A stretch of DNA of 64,000 nucleotides from UBA4085 sp964556755 (GCA_964556755.1 CAZKXI010000012.1:14878-78877), one strand, 5' to 3'. Shown: positions 15,874 to 24,775, counted from the first letter of the stretch. Notes: generated by a model from the sequence alone, not told the origin. Numbers and translations are program-made.

Positions 15874-16618
15874 TGATCTCCTCCGCGACGAGACGGTATT
15901 GCTGGGAGCCGATGGAAGAAGCCGCGTACGTGAAAATCGACTCCTTGTAGGCCGGGCACTCCTCGATCTTGACGCTCTTCGAGATATGCGTCTTGAAGAC
16001 CTTGTCGCCGAAGACGCTGACGATCCGCTCGACGACGTCGCGGGCCAGGTTCGTCCGCGTGTCATGGAGCGTGATCAGGACGCCCAGAATGAGAAGCCCC
16101 GGATTGGCCACGCGCCGGACTTTATCGATGGTCTCAAGGAGGTCGTCGGTCCCCTCCAGACAGAGATAGGAGCTTTGAATGGGGATGAGGAGGTGGGAGG
16201 CGGCGACCAGGGCGTTGAGCGTGATCAGCCCAAGAGTCGGCGGCGTATCGATCAGGATGTAGTCGTATCTCGGACGCACGGGGGCCAGGGCATCCCGGAG
16301 CCGGTAATGGCCGTCAATCTCGCCGATGAGGCTGGTCTCGATCTTGGCCATGGAGATGCGCGAGATAGCGACATCCAATCCGGGCACGGTGGACTTTGTA
16401 ATGGCCGAGTCGAGGGGGGCCCTGGTCTGGCTGAGAACATCATAGAGCGATGAGGCGACGGACCCGGGCTCTCTCACGCACGAGATCGTGCTGTGCCCCT
16501 GCGGATCCGTATCGATGAGAAGGACGCTCTTTCCGGCCAGAGCCAGCGCAGCCGCGCAATTGACCGCGGTCGTCGTCTTGCCGACGCCGCCTTTTTGATT
16601 GGTGACGGTGATGACCAC
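15854..16618 (-). CDS. parA: ParA family partition ATPase
   Basis: A 254-residue Walker-type ATPase that moves ParB-bound DNA. The deviant Walker A is KGGVGKTTTAVN near the N-terminus, Walker A' is LLIDTDPQGHST and Walker B is YILIDTPPTLGL. There is no N-terminal helix-turn-helix, as in chromosomal Soj-type proteins. I chose GTG at 16618, where the protein starts directly with the usual VITVTNQKGG and AAGGA sits 7 nt upstream; an ATG at 16675 would add 19 untypical residues. It is translated with parB from overlapping frames. Confidence 0.88.
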   Translation of the reverse strand: MVITVTNQKGGVGKTTTAVNCAAALALAGKSVLLIDTDPQGHSTISCVREPGSVASSLYDVLSQTRAPLDSAITKSTVPGLDVAISRISMAKIETSLIGEIDGHYRLRDALAPVRPRYDYILIDTPPTLGLITLNALVAASHLLIPIQSSYLCLEGTDDLLETIDKVRRVANPGLLILGVLITLHDTRTNLARDVVERIVSVFGDKVFKTHISKSVKIEECPAYKESIFTYAASSIGSQQYRLVAEEIIERTKS

Positions 16619-16646
16619 GAAGAAATCCTTATTCAGATTCTTCCCT

Positions 16647-16675
16647 ACATTAGTCCTTCTCGATCCCAATTGCAA
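16647..16675 (-). promoter_or_regulatory. weak candidate promoter for parAB
   Basis: On the minus strand TTGCAA (16670-16675), 17-bp spacer, TAATGT (16647-16652). Match to consensus is modest, but position and spacing fit a leader of about 20 nt before the GTG start of parA. Confidence 0.35.
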
Positions 16676-16977
16676 GACATGAGGACGCGCTGTCGGCCGG
16701 CCGACTGCATTGTATCTAATTGATAAATAATAAAATAAAAGGAGTCTGCTGGAGCCCCTAAAATAAATTCAGCGGCCCTCCTCCCCCGCCGGACACCCAT
16801 GCCGCAGCGGATGGGTCTTCTTCGGTGATCTCATCGACGCAAGGAAAGCTGACACGGTTGGGGCCAGGCGGACCAAGCCGCGCGGAAGAGGGTTGAGGTT
16901 TTTCGAAGCGATGTCTCCGAGGGAAGGGCCGTGGCGAATTCCGGGATGGACGGGCCGATTGAAGAGGAGCCGCGAGA

Positions 16978-17006
16978 TTGATTGCAGCTCGAGATTGCCG
17001 TATTAT
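16978..17006 (+). promoter_or_regulatory. promoter of the RACo-like gene
   Basis: TTGATT (16978-16983), 17-bp spacer and TATTAT (17001-17006). Transcription would start near 17013, giving an AT-rich leader of about 65 nt that includes a small hairpin TATTG-TTAT-CAATA. The ATG at 17078 has no clear ribosome-binding site. Confidence 0.55.
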
Positions 17007-17077
17007 GATAAAGACAGTCGTGAAAGAGCAAGGCGGTTTTGTAATTATATTGTTATCAATAATATAGAGTCATTTTA

Positions 17078-18856
17078 ATGAAGAATTTCAAGATATCGAT
17101 TAATTCGGGGGCCACGTGGACGGAGGCGGAAGCCGGCGCCTGCCTGGCCGAAGTCCTGGCGGACGCCGGGCATCCGCTCAGCCTCTACTGCCACGGCCGA
17201 GGCGTGTGCGGCAAATGCCTGGTCCTCGTCGCTCGCGGGGAGGCCGGGCACCCCGATGAGGCCGAAGCCCGGATTCTGGCCCGACGCGGGAGTCCCGCCG
17301 GGGGCCGGCTGGCATGCCGGGTCCGCGTGAGCGGTCCCCTTGAGATCGTGATCCCCGAAGCGTCCCGACTTCCCGTCCTCGTCGCCGTCCCCGACGCTCC
17401 CGCTTCGTCCAGGCGCTCCGTCCCCCTCGATCCGCCCCTGCGCAAGTATGCCGTCCGTCCGGATCCGCCGTCGCTCGAAAGGCAGGACTCCGATCTGGAC
17501 CGCCTCCTGGCCGCCCTGCCCGAAGAGGCCTGGGAGCCGTCGACGGCCGCGCTGGCCGGACTGGCCGCCGAGGCCCGGCCCGGCGGCGACGCGCCGGTTT
17601 TGACGGCCGTCGTCCATGGCCGTCGCCTGCTCGACGTCGAGAGGGGCGACACGACCGGCCGCCAGCTCGGGCTGGCCGTGGATCTGGGCACGACGACGGC
17701 GGCGGCCGAGCTGGTGGATCTCGAGACGGGCCGGACGATCGCCTCGGGCGCCGCCCTCAACGCCCAGGCCCGCTTCGGCGCCGACGTGGTCAGCCGCATC
17801 ACCGCGGCCCGCTTCGATCCCGCCGCGGCCCGGGGCCTTCGCGAAGCGGCCTGGGAGACCGTCGACGGCCTTCTGGCCCGGCTGCTCGAGCTCTCGGGCC
17901 GGCCGGCCGAGGACGTCTATGAGACGGTCGTCGCCGGCAACACCGCCATGGTCCTGCTGGCCCTCGGCCTATCCGTCGCCTCCTTGACCGAAGCCCCTTT
18001 TCAGCCCCTCCTCTTGAGCCTGCCTCCCCTCCCGGCCCGCGAAGCCGGCTCCGCGGCGCGCGCGTCGGGGCTGGTGTCCTTCGCACCCGGGATCGGCAGC
18101 TTCGTCGGCGGCGATATCTCGGCCGGCTTGGTGGCGGCCGATCTCGAGGCGGGCCCTCGCCGCCTCCTCTATGTGGACCTCGGCACCAACGGCGAGATCG
18201 TCCTCAAGAACGGCTCCGACCTGGCCTGTGCCTCAACCGCCGCCGGGCCCGCCTTCGAGGGCATGTCGCTCTCCCGCGGCATGATCGCCGGGCCGGGCGC
18301 CATTCACGCCGTCCGCCTCTCGTCCGGCGGCCGCCTGGAGCTGGGCGTCGTCGGAGGCGGCTCCCCCGCCGGCCTCTGCGGCAGCGGGATCATCGACCTC
18401 CTGGCCATCGCCTTGGACCGGGGCGAGCTGGACCCTTCGGGAGCGATCCGCTCGCCGTCCGGGATGATCGAAGCCGCCCCGGGCTTGGCCCTGGACCGGC
18501 GGGACGTGCGGGAGATCCAGCTGGCCGCCGCCGCCATCAAGACGGGTATGAAGCTCCTCCTGGACCGGGCCGGGCTGGCGGCCGCGGGACTCGATGAGGT
18601 CTGGGTCGCCGGCGCTTTCGGCAGCACCTTGGACGTCAGGCGGGCCGTCCGTCTCGGCCTGCTCCCCGATATCCCTCCGGACGGGATCCGCTTTCTGGGC
18701 AACGCCTCGCTGGCCGGCGCGCGTCTCTTGCTGCTCTCTTCCGCCGAGCGGGATCGCTGCGCGTCCCTGGCCCGCCGCATCCGCCACGTCCCCTTGGCCG
18801 GAGCCGCTTTTCAGGCCGCCTTCGTCGAAAGCCTTCCCTTCGGCCCCTGGCGCTGA
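17078..18856 (+). CDS. RACo-like ASKHA ATPase with N-terminal ferredoxin domain (DUF4445)
   Basis: A 592-residue protein of the family that reductively reactivates corrinoid (B12) proteins from inactive Co(II) to Co(I) using ATP. Residues 1-85 are a [2Fe-2S] ferredoxin with C38, C44, C47 and C80 (CHGRGVCGKC). After a linker, an ASKHA ATPase fold shows LGLAVDLGTTTAAAEL, VVAGNTAMV, LYVDLGTNGEIVL and WVAGAFGSTLDVR. No corrinoid methyltransferase or corrinoid-binding protein is adjacent, so its target must be elsewhere; the methyltransferase at 52985 lacks a B12 domain. It is convergent with tldE. Confidence 0.9.
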   Translation: MKNFKISINSGATWTEAEAGACLAEVLADAGHPLSLYCHGRGVCGKCLVLVARGEAGHPDEAEARILARRGSPAGGRLACRVRVSGPLEIVIPEASRLPVLVAVPDAPASSRRSVPLDPPLRKYAVRPDPPSLERQDSDLDRLLAALPEEAWEPSTAALAGLAAEARPGGDAPVLTAVVHGRRLLDVERGDTTGRQLGLAVDLGTTTAAAELVDLETGRTIASGAALNAQARFGADVVSRITAARFDPAAARGLREAAWETVDGLLARLLELSGRPAEDVYETVVAGNTAMVLLALGLSVASLTEAPFQPLLLSLPPLPAREAGSAARASGLVSFAPGIGSFVGGDISAGLVAADLEAGPRRLLYVDLGTNGEIVLKNGSDLACASTAAGPAFEGMSLSRGMIAGPGAIHAVRLSSGGRLELGVVGGGSPAGLCGSGIIDLLAIALDRGELDPSGAIRSPSGMIEAAPGLALDRRDVREIQLAAAAIKTGMKLLLDRAGLAAAGLDEVWVAGAFGSTLDVRRAVRLGLLPDIPPDGIRFLGNASLAGARLLLLSSAERDRCASLARRIRHVPLAGAAFQAAFVESLPFGPWR

Positions 18857-18904
18857 ATCCCCCGGCCCGGTCATCGGCGGCGGCCCGCCGCTCCCGGCGC
18901 CCCC

Positions 18905-20239
18905 TTACTCGCCGCCGATCTGCAGGCTCTTGACTCGGAAGGTCGGCGCCGTCCGGCCGCGGTTGAGATCGAGGTCGTCGGCGACGGCGTCGATGCCCAT
19001 GAGGATCTCCTCGGCCGTGCCCGCCACGGTCAGCCCCTGGACCGGGAAGGCGACCCGGCCGTCCTCGATCCAGAACCCGGCCGCGCCGCCGCTGAACTGG
19101 CCGTTGACCGGATTGATGCCGTAGCCCGTCACTTCCTTGAGCCAGAGCCCGGACTTGGTCGAGGCGATGATGTCGGCCGCCCGGGCCGCGCCGGCCGCGA
19201 CGTAGAAATTGTGGGCCCCGATGCCCGGCAGGCCGGTGAAGCCGCCGCGAGAGGCGTTGCCCGTGCTCTTTGTACCGGCCCGCTTGGCGACCGCGGCGTT
19301 GTAGAGGAAGCCCTTCAGCACGCCCTTCTCGATGATCAGCCGGGTCTGGCAGGCCGTTCCCTCCCCGTCGAACGGGGCGCTGGCCGGCCCCTTGGGCCGC
19401 AGGCCATCGTCCACGATCGAAAGCAGCTCCGAGGCGATCGGCTGGCCCAAGCGGTCGGCCAGGAAGCTGGCTTTCTGCAGGACCCGCTCGCCGTGGATGG
19501 CCCCCAGAATGCCGCCCAGCAGGGCTCCGGCCGCGTCGGGATCGAAGATGACGGCGGCCCTCTGGGTCTTGACCGGGCGAGGATCGAGCATCCCGACCGC
19601 ATCCCGGGCTGCCTTGGCCGCGATCTCGGCCGGGGTCTTCAGATCGGCGAAGAAGCGGCGGCCGCAGCTTTCTCCGCCCGTCGTCTTCTGGGCGCCCTTC
19701 TCGGCTACGACCGAGACGCTGAAGCCGCAGGAGGAAGAGCGATACCCCTGGAGAAGGCCCAGGGAGTTGGCGATGGCCACCTCGTCCTCCCCCTCCGACC
19801 AGGCCGCCCCGGCGCTTTTGGAGACGCCGGCGACCGCCAGAGCCGCCTTCTCGGCCTCCAAGGCCAGCCCGATCTTGCGCTCAAGCGGAAGGGAGGCGAT
19901 CGAGGGGTCAAAGAGACCTTCGACGGCGGCCGAGCCGGGATCGTCCGGCAGGACGTTGCTGGAGTCCGCCGTGGTGATCCTGGCGAAGGCGACGGCCCGC
20001 TCCACCGCGGCTCCCAGCGACGCCTCGGCCAGGTCGTTGGAGTGGGCGAAGGCCAGGCGCCCCCCGAGAAAGACGCGGATGCCGGCTCCCTGCGAGGCGG
20101 CCTCCGTCACGGTCTCGATCTCGCCGTTGCGGACCTCCACGCCCAGGCTACGCCCCGACTCGATGTAGACCTCGGCCGCGTCGGCGCCCTTCCTCAGGCA
20201 GGCCTTGACCGTGGCTTGTGAAAGGCTCTTGATGTCCAT
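18905..20239 (-). CDS. TldE/PmbA-family protease subunit
   Basis: A 444-residue TldD/PmbA-family protein without the zinc-binding HExxxH, as expected for the TldE (PmbA) partner. TldD-TldE heterodimers are known to trim unfolded peptides, including microcin B17 leader processing in E. coli. The N-terminal domain (AAEVYIESGRSLGVEVRNG) and the C-terminal barrel (GYGINPVNGQFSGGAAGFWIE) are intact. It lies 18 bp after tldD, so the two should be made together. Unlike its partner it has no signal peptide, which raises the question of where the pair assembles. Confidence 0.88.
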   Translation of the reverse strand: MDIKSLSQATVKACLRKGADAAEVYIESGRSLGVEVRNGEIETVTEAASQGAGIRVFLGGRLAFAHSNDLAEASLGAAVERAVAFARITTADSSNVLPDDPGSAAVEGLFDPSIASLPLERKIGLALEAEKAALAVAGVSKSAGAAWSEGEDEVAIANSLGLLQGYRSSSCGFSVSVVAEKGAQKTTGGESCGRRFFADLKTPAEIAAKAARDAVGMLDPRPVKTQRAAVIFDPDAAGALLGGILGAIHGERVLQKASFLADRLGQPIASELLSIVDDGLRPKGPASAPFDGEGTACQTRLIIEKGVLKGFLYNAAVAKRAGTKSTGNASRGGFTGLPGIGAHNFYVAAGAARAADIIASTKSGLWLKEVTGYGINPVNGQFSGGAAGFWIEDGRVAFPVQGLTVAGTAEEILMGIDAVADDLDLNRGRTAPTFRVKSLQIGGE

Positions 20240-20257
20240 GTTCTCCCCTCCCCCCGC

Positions 20258-21790
20258 CTAGCGCGACGCCCGCGTGCCGCCGACGTTGAGGCCCCGCAGC
20301 CGCACGGTCGGCTGTCCGGCCGTGACCTCGGCCGCCTGGCCCTTGCCGCAGATGCCCGGCCCGAAGTCGAGGTCGTTTCCCACGGCGTCCACGCTCTGGA
20401 TGACGTCCAGGCAGGAGCCGATCAGGGTGGCCCCCCGGACCGGCTGGGTCTTGCGCCCGTTCTCGATCAAGTAGGCCTCGCGGCAGGTGAAGTTGAAGAT
20501 GCCCGTGACCGGGTTGACGCTGCCGCCGCTGAGGGCCTGGACGTAGAGGCCGCCGCGGGTCGAAGCCAGGATGTCCGCCGGGGCGTCCCGGCCGGCCTCG
20601 ATGAAGGTGTTGGTCATGCGCGGGATCGGCGGATAGCGGAAGCTCTCGCGCCGCCCGTTGCCGGTCCGCTCGGCCCCGATCTGGCGGGCCGAGAGGATGT
20701 CGGTCATGTACCTCTGCAGGACGCCGTCCTGGATCAGGACGTTGCGCCTCATCGGCGTCCCCTCGTCGTCGACGCTGGTCGTGCCGCGGAAGCCGGGCCG
20801 GGTGCCGTCGTCGACCATGGTGAACACGGACGAGGCGACTTTCCGGCCCAGCCGGCCGGTGAAGGCCCCGATCTGCTTGGCGATGGCGTCGGCTTCCAGG
20901 GGGTGGCCGACGGCCTCGTGGACGAGGACGCCGCCCCAGCCGTTCTGCATGACCACGTCCATCCGGCCGGCCGGGGCCTCCTTGGCCTCGAGCATGGCCA
21001 CCGCTTCGCGGGCGCAGGCCCGGGCCGCGCCCTCCGCCGCCCCGCCGTCGAACATCTCGAAGCCGGAGTGGGCCGAGAGCCGCTCCCGGCCCATGTGCGA
21101 GGCGCCGCCCGAGCGGCCGAGGGCCTGGATGATGAAGAACAGGAGCGGCAGCTCGTCCGTGAAGAGCAGCCCCTCGGAGTTGGCGATCGTCCGGCCGCGG
21201 ATCTCGTCGTAGTAGTCGATCGAGGCCAGGACGATGCGGGGGTCATAGTCCAAAGCCGCCTGATGGGCCCGCCGCATGACGTCCAGCCTTCTCTCGTCGG
21301 CCACCTCGTGCAGCGGGACCTCGACCGTGACGAAGGAGGGGTACCGGGCCGGCTTCAGGCCGAGCGGGGCGGGCGCGCCTCCGGCCTTGGCGATGGCCGA
21401 AGCCGTCTCGGCCGCCCTCAGGAGGCCCTCCTCGCTCGGCTCGTCGGTGGTGGCGTAGCCCGTCCGGTCGCCGGACAGGACGCGGACGCCGGCGCCGCGG
21501 CTGATGCCGAAGACGGCGCTCTTGATCTTGCCCTCCTCGAGCAGGATGGAGCGGCTGATCCTCTTCTCCAGGTAGACTTCGGCGAAGTCCCCGCCCTTGG
21601 CCAAGCCTCGGCGGAGAGCCTTGTCCAGAAGGCCGGGATCCAGGGCCGTCGCCGCTCCCGAGCCCGGGCCCTGGGCCGCTCTCAGGTCCTTCAGCCAGGA
21701 TGGCGCCGTGGCCAGAGCCAGGCCTCCCTTGAGGCCGAGCTCGAGGAAGCGGCGGCGGGGAATGTCGCGGACGATGGGACGGAAAGCCAT
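20258..21790 (-). CDS. TldD metalloprotease with Tat-type signal sequence
   Basis: The 510-residue catalytic subunit of the TldD/TldE protease. The zinc site HEAVGH is at residues 291-296 (LVHEAVGHPLEAD), with the C-terminal domain containing SGGSVNPVTGIFNF. The first 40 residues carry a twin-arginine-like signal, RRRFLELGLKGGLALATAP, absent from E. coli TldD, suggesting export of the folded protein. It follows tolC by 43 bp and precedes tldE by 18 bp. Some environmental TldD proteins share such a leader; whether it is functional needs proof. Confidence 0.88.
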   Translation of the reverse strand: MAFRPIVRDIPRRRFLELGLKGGLALATAPSWLKDLRAAQGPGSGAATALDPGLLDKALRRGLAKGGDFAEVYLEKRISRSILLEEGKIKSAVFGISRGAGVRVLSGDRTGYATTDEPSEEGLLRAAETASAIAKAGGAPAPLGLKPARYPSFVTVEVPLHEVADERRLDVMRRAHQAALDYDPRIVLASIDYYDEIRGRTIANSEGLLFTDELPLLFFIIQALGRSGGASHMGRERLSAHSGFEMFDGGAAEGAARACAREAVAMLEAKEAPAGRMDVVMQNGWGGVLVHEAVGHPLEADAIAKQIGAFTGRLGRKVASSVFTMVDDGTRPGFRGTTSVDDEGTPMRRNVLIQDGVLQRYMTDILSARQIGAERTGNGRRESFRYPPIPRMTNTFIEAGRDAPADILASTRGGLYVQALSGGSVNPVTGIFNFTCREAYLIENGRKTQPVRGATLIGSCLDVIQSVDAVGNDLDFGPGICGKGQAAEVTAGQPTVRLRGLNVGGTRASR

Positions 21791-21833
21791 GGGAACCTCC
21801 TTGGCTCGATCCGGATCGGGCCCCGCCGCCGGC

Positions 21834-23411
21834 TCAGTCGTCCCGGCCGCGGCCGATGATGTCGTCGATGCGGATGCCTTTGGTCCGCAGGCTCGTGCCC
21901 AGGGACCTCTCCAGCGAGGACAGGGACAGGTTGTAGTCGATGAGGGCCTTCAGCTCGTTGGTCTTGGCCGTGGCCAGGTCGCGCTGATTCAGCAGGACCA
22001 GGTAGTTGGTCGTCAGCCCGACCTTGAGCTTCTTCTCCTCGCCCTGCAGCCGCCTCTCGGCCAGCTCCCGGGCCAGGCGGTAGGCCTGGACCCGCTTGAA
22101 GTTGGTCTCGACGTCGCGGACGGCGTTGCGGATCTCCAGGTAGACCTGCTGCTCCAGGTTCTGCAGGCGCAGCAGGGCCTGGTCGCGGCTGATCTGGATC
22201 TGAGTGAAATGGCCGCGGTTGAGATAGTAGTTGACCGGGATGCTCAGGCTCAGGCTGAGCGACCAGTTCCGGTAGCTCAGGCGCATGGCGTCCCGCAGGC
22301 TGCCCGAGGCCCCGCCCGGGATGGTCCCGATGACCACGTTGGTCAGGGGGTCGTCATCCTGGTAGAGGATCTGGGTCCCGGATATGCCCGGGCTCCAGTA
22401 GGACGCGGTCAGGGACAGGTCGGGCAGGAGCTGGTTGCGCAGGTAGCCGTAGGTCAGCTCCTTGTTCTGCAGGTCGAGGCGCGTCGACTGCAGGTCGGCC
22501 CGATTCTCCATGGCCGTCTGCAGGCTGGCCTCGAAGTCCAGCGGCCGGGCCTCGAAGGCCGGCTGATCGGTCGGCAGGATGCGGGCCAGGCGGGGCTGGC
22601 CCTCCTCGCGGGGCAGGTTCAGGATGGTGGCCAAGGCGTCCTGGCCGGAGGCGACCTGGGCTTCGGCCTGGAGGATGTCGGCCTCCCGGGTGGCCACCTC
22701 GGCCTCGGCGTTGAGCACCTCGATCGGGGCGATGGTCCCGACCTCGGCCTCGCGGGTGTTCTTGGCCAGCAGGTCCTTGGCCAGATCCAGGGATTGGCGG
22801 CGGACCTTGAGGTTCTCCACGGCGTAGACCAGGTTCCAGTAGGACTGCTCGACGTTGTAGATGGTGTTCTGCAGGACGGACCGGAAGGCGATCTCCGAGA
22901 TGTCCAGGTTGTTCCGGCTGATGACGATGTCGCGCCGGTTCAGGCCCAGGCCGAAGTTGCGGAGCAGCGGCTGCCAGTAGGTGAAGGTCAGGGTGCTGCC
23001 GAAGCGGGGATTGATGGTCAGGTAGCTGCGGTTGCTCTCGCTCTTGTACGAGGACAGGGTGGCGTAGAAGCGGCCGCCCAGGGGGACGAATTGCGAGACC
23101 TGGGCCGAGTAGTTCTGGTCCTGGGAGGTGACCTGGGCCGCGGCCTCGATCCAGGAGAAGGAGGCCGAGCTGGTGTTGGACGAGCTCAAGCCCAGCGCCA
23201 CCGAGGGGATGTACTTCTCCTTGACGAAGGCCAGGTTCAGGGCCGCCAGCCGCGGGTTGATGACCTCGATGGCCACCCCGAGGTTGTTGCGCAGGGCCTC
23301 CAGGATGCAGGCCTCCAGGGACATGGCCGCGGCTCGCTCCTGGGCGGCGGCGGGAAGGGACGCGGTCAGGCCCGCCAGGAGCAATCGGAAGAGCGGGCGG
23401 AGCGGCCGCAT
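21834..23411 (-). CDS. TolC-family outer-membrane channel
   Basis: A 525-residue outer-membrane efflux protein. Residues 1-23 are a signal peptide (LRPLFRLLLAGLTASLPAAA). Two repeated halves have long alpha-helical hairpins (NREAEVGTIAPIEVLNAEAEV-type and LARELAERRLQGEEKKL) with beta-strand segments between, as in TolC. The start at 23411 was chosen because it lies 17 bp after the adaptor gene and begins the signal peptide. It would form the exit duct for the adaptor encoded directly upstream. Confidence 0.9.
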   Translation of the reverse strand: MRPLRPLFRLLLAGLTASLPAAAQERAAAMSLEACILEALRNNLGVAIEVINPRLAALNLAFVKEKYIPSVALGLSSSNTSSASFSWIEAAAQVTSQDQNYSAQVSQFVPLGGRFYATLSSYKSESNRSYLTINPRFGSTLTFTYWQPLLRNFGLGLNRRDIVISRNNLDISEIAFRSVLQNTIYNVEQSYWNLVYAVENLKVRRQSLDLAKDLLAKNTREAEVGTIAPIEVLNAEAEVATREADILQAEAQVASGQDALATILNLPREEGQPRLARILPTDQPAFEARPLDFEASLQTAMENRADLQSTRLDLQNKELTYGYLRNQLLPDLSLTASYWSPGISGTQILYQDDDPLTNVVIGTIPGGASGSLRDAMRLSYRNWSLSLSLSIPVNYYLNRGHFTQIQISRDQALLRLQNLEQQVYLEIRNAVRDVETNFKRVQAYRLARELAERRLQGEEKKLKVGLTTNYLVLLNQRDLATAKTNELKALIDYNLSLSSLERSLGTSLRTKGIRIDDIIGRGRDD

Positions 23412-23428
23412 GATGTCCGCCGGAGCCC

Positions 23429-24715
23429 TCACTTGTCCTTGAGGACGACCTTGTCCCGGCCGCCGAAGACCGCCACCGACGAGGTCACGACCTGATCCCC
23501 CGGCTTGAGGCCCTTGACCACTTCGACGGCTTCGGCGTTCTGCCGCCCCGTCCGGATGGACTGGCGGACCGCCGTCCCGGTCGCCTCGTCGAGGCGGTAG
23601 ACCCAATCGCCGCCCGAGGCCTTCAAATACTCGCCGCGCGGCAGGAGCAGGGCCTGCGAGACTTCGCCCAGGCCGATGCGGACGTGGAGGGTCTGGCCGC
23701 GCTTGATGCCCTTGGGCCTCTCGCCCCGGAACTCCATCTCGGCCTGGAAGCGTCCGTCGCGGACCTCCGGCATGATCTTGCGGACGTCGAGCTTGTAGAT
23801 CCGCCCGTCATAGTCGAACTCGGCCGCGGCGCCCACCTCGATCCGGGGCAGCTCCTCCTCCTCGATGGAGGCCACGGCCTTGAAGCCGTTGAGGACGTCG
23901 ATCTGGCCGAGCCTCTGGCCGGCCGTCTTGGTCTGGCCGGTCTCCACCGCCAGGCTGGTGACGATCCCGGCCAGGGGGGCCCGGATGACCAGGCCGTCCT
24001 GCTTGCGGCGGATGGCGTCCAGGTTGGCCTGCATCCTCTCCAGGGACTGCTCCAGCGACTCCAGCTGGGAGCTGCGCAGGGCCAGCTCGCTCCGCTGGCT
24101 CTTCTCCATGAGCTCCTTGCGCTTGAGAAGGTAGTCGTATTGGTCGCGGGCCTGCTCGATGCTCTGCTTGGAGATGAGGTTGTCCTTGTCCAGCTCGGCG
24201 TAGCGGTCGTAGATCTTCTTCTGCTGCAGGATCTGGTTGTCCAGGTCGGTCTGCTGCTGGCTGAGCTGGAGCTTGAACTGCTCCATGGACAGGCGGGTGT
24301 TGCGGAGGTTGTTGGACTGCTGGGCCAGCTCCGCCTCGCGGTTCATGATGTCCATCAGGAGAGCCGTGTTCTCCAGCTGGATGATGGGGTCGCCGGCCTT
24401 GACGACCGATCCGACCTCCACGAAGATGCGCTCGACCCGGCCGCCCTCGACCGCGTCCAGGGCGATCGTGGCCAAGGGCTGGACGGCGGCCTCCACGGCC
24501 AGCGTCTCGCGGATCGGGCCGAGCCGCGCCTCGGTCAGGGTGATATCCGATCGGCGGACGACCGGATCGGCCTCGCCGTCGCCCAGCAGGTGGAAGCGGA
24601 AGATCAAGACGCCCAGCAGGACGATCAGGATGGCCGACAGGCAGACCTCGACGACACGGAGCGTCCGGCCGGCGCGGTGCCGGGCCGGCGGCGTCGCCGC
24701 GGGCGCCTGGGTCAT
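23429..24715 (-). CDS. HlyD/RND-type periplasmic adaptor
   Basis: A 428-residue membrane-fusion protein that links an inner-membrane transporter to TolC. One N-terminal membrane anchor (VCLSAILIVLLGVLIFRFHL) is followed by a barrel-sandwich domain (GSVVKAGDPIIQLEN), a long coiled-coil hairpin of about 120 residues rich in Gln and Leu, the second lipoyl half (VIRAPLAGIVTSLAVETGQ) and a beta-barrel domain. It is the first gene of the minus-strand run to tldE. No ABC ATPase, permease or RND pump is encoded nearby, which is unusual. Confidence 0.9.
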   Translation of the reverse strand: MTQAPAATPPARHRAGRTLRVVEVCLSAILIVLLGVLIFRFHLLGDGEADPVVRRSDITLTEARLGPIRETLAVEAAVQPLATIALDAVEGGRVERIFVEVGSVVKAGDPIIQLENTALLMDIMNREAELAQQSNNLRNTRLSMEQFKLQLSQQQTDLDNQILQQKKIYDRYAELDKDNLISKQSIEQARDQYDYLLKRKELMEKSQRSELALRSSQLESLEQSLERMQANLDAIRRKQDGLVIRAPLAGIVTSLAVETGQTKTAGQRLGQIDVLNGFKAVASIEEEELPRIEVGAAAEFDYDGRIYKLDVRKIMPEVRDGRFQAEMEFRGERPKGIKRGQTLHVRIGLGEVSQALLLPRGEYLKASGGDWVYRLDEATGTAVRQSIRTGRQNAEAVEVVKGLKPGDQVVTSSVAVFGGRDKVVLKDK

Positions 24716-24742
24716 GTTCGATCTCTCCTGGCCATCCCCCGT

Positions 24743-24772
24743 ATTCTACTCGCCCGGGCCGGCCGGGCGCAA
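24743..24772 (-). promoter_or_regulatory. promoter of the adaptor-TolC-TldD-TldE operon
   Basis: On the minus strand TTGCGC (24767-24772), 18-bp spacer, TAGAAT (24743-24748). The leader of about 20 nt contains CAGGAGAGA ahead of the ATG at 24715. Confidence 0.5.
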
Positions 24773-24775
24773 GGC

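Larger units (their letters stand above)
16619..17077. other. 459-bp non-coding gap between parA and the RACo-like gene
   Basis: No supported gene. It is divergent and contains AT-rich tracts around 16713-16742 (TAATTGATAAATAATAAAAT) and 17040-17075. A weak parA promoter (16647-16675) and a good plus-strand promoter (16978-17006) lie at its two ends. No parS consensus (TGTTTCACGTGAAACA) was found. Short open frames here lack homology and ribosome-binding sites. Confidence 0.6.

Noticed and set aside
14742..17077. Canonical parS site near parAB
   Set aside because: No match to TGTTTCACGTGAAACA; the nearest words (TGTTTC at about 14884) lack the second half-site.
16893..17078. A 61-codon plus-strand frame before the RACo-like gene
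   Set aside because: It contains the predicted promoter and ends at the ATG of the real gene; no homology or ribosome-binding site.
18857..18904. Terminator between the RACo-like gene and tldE
   Set aside because: GC-rich complementary segments exist but there is no T-run on either strand.
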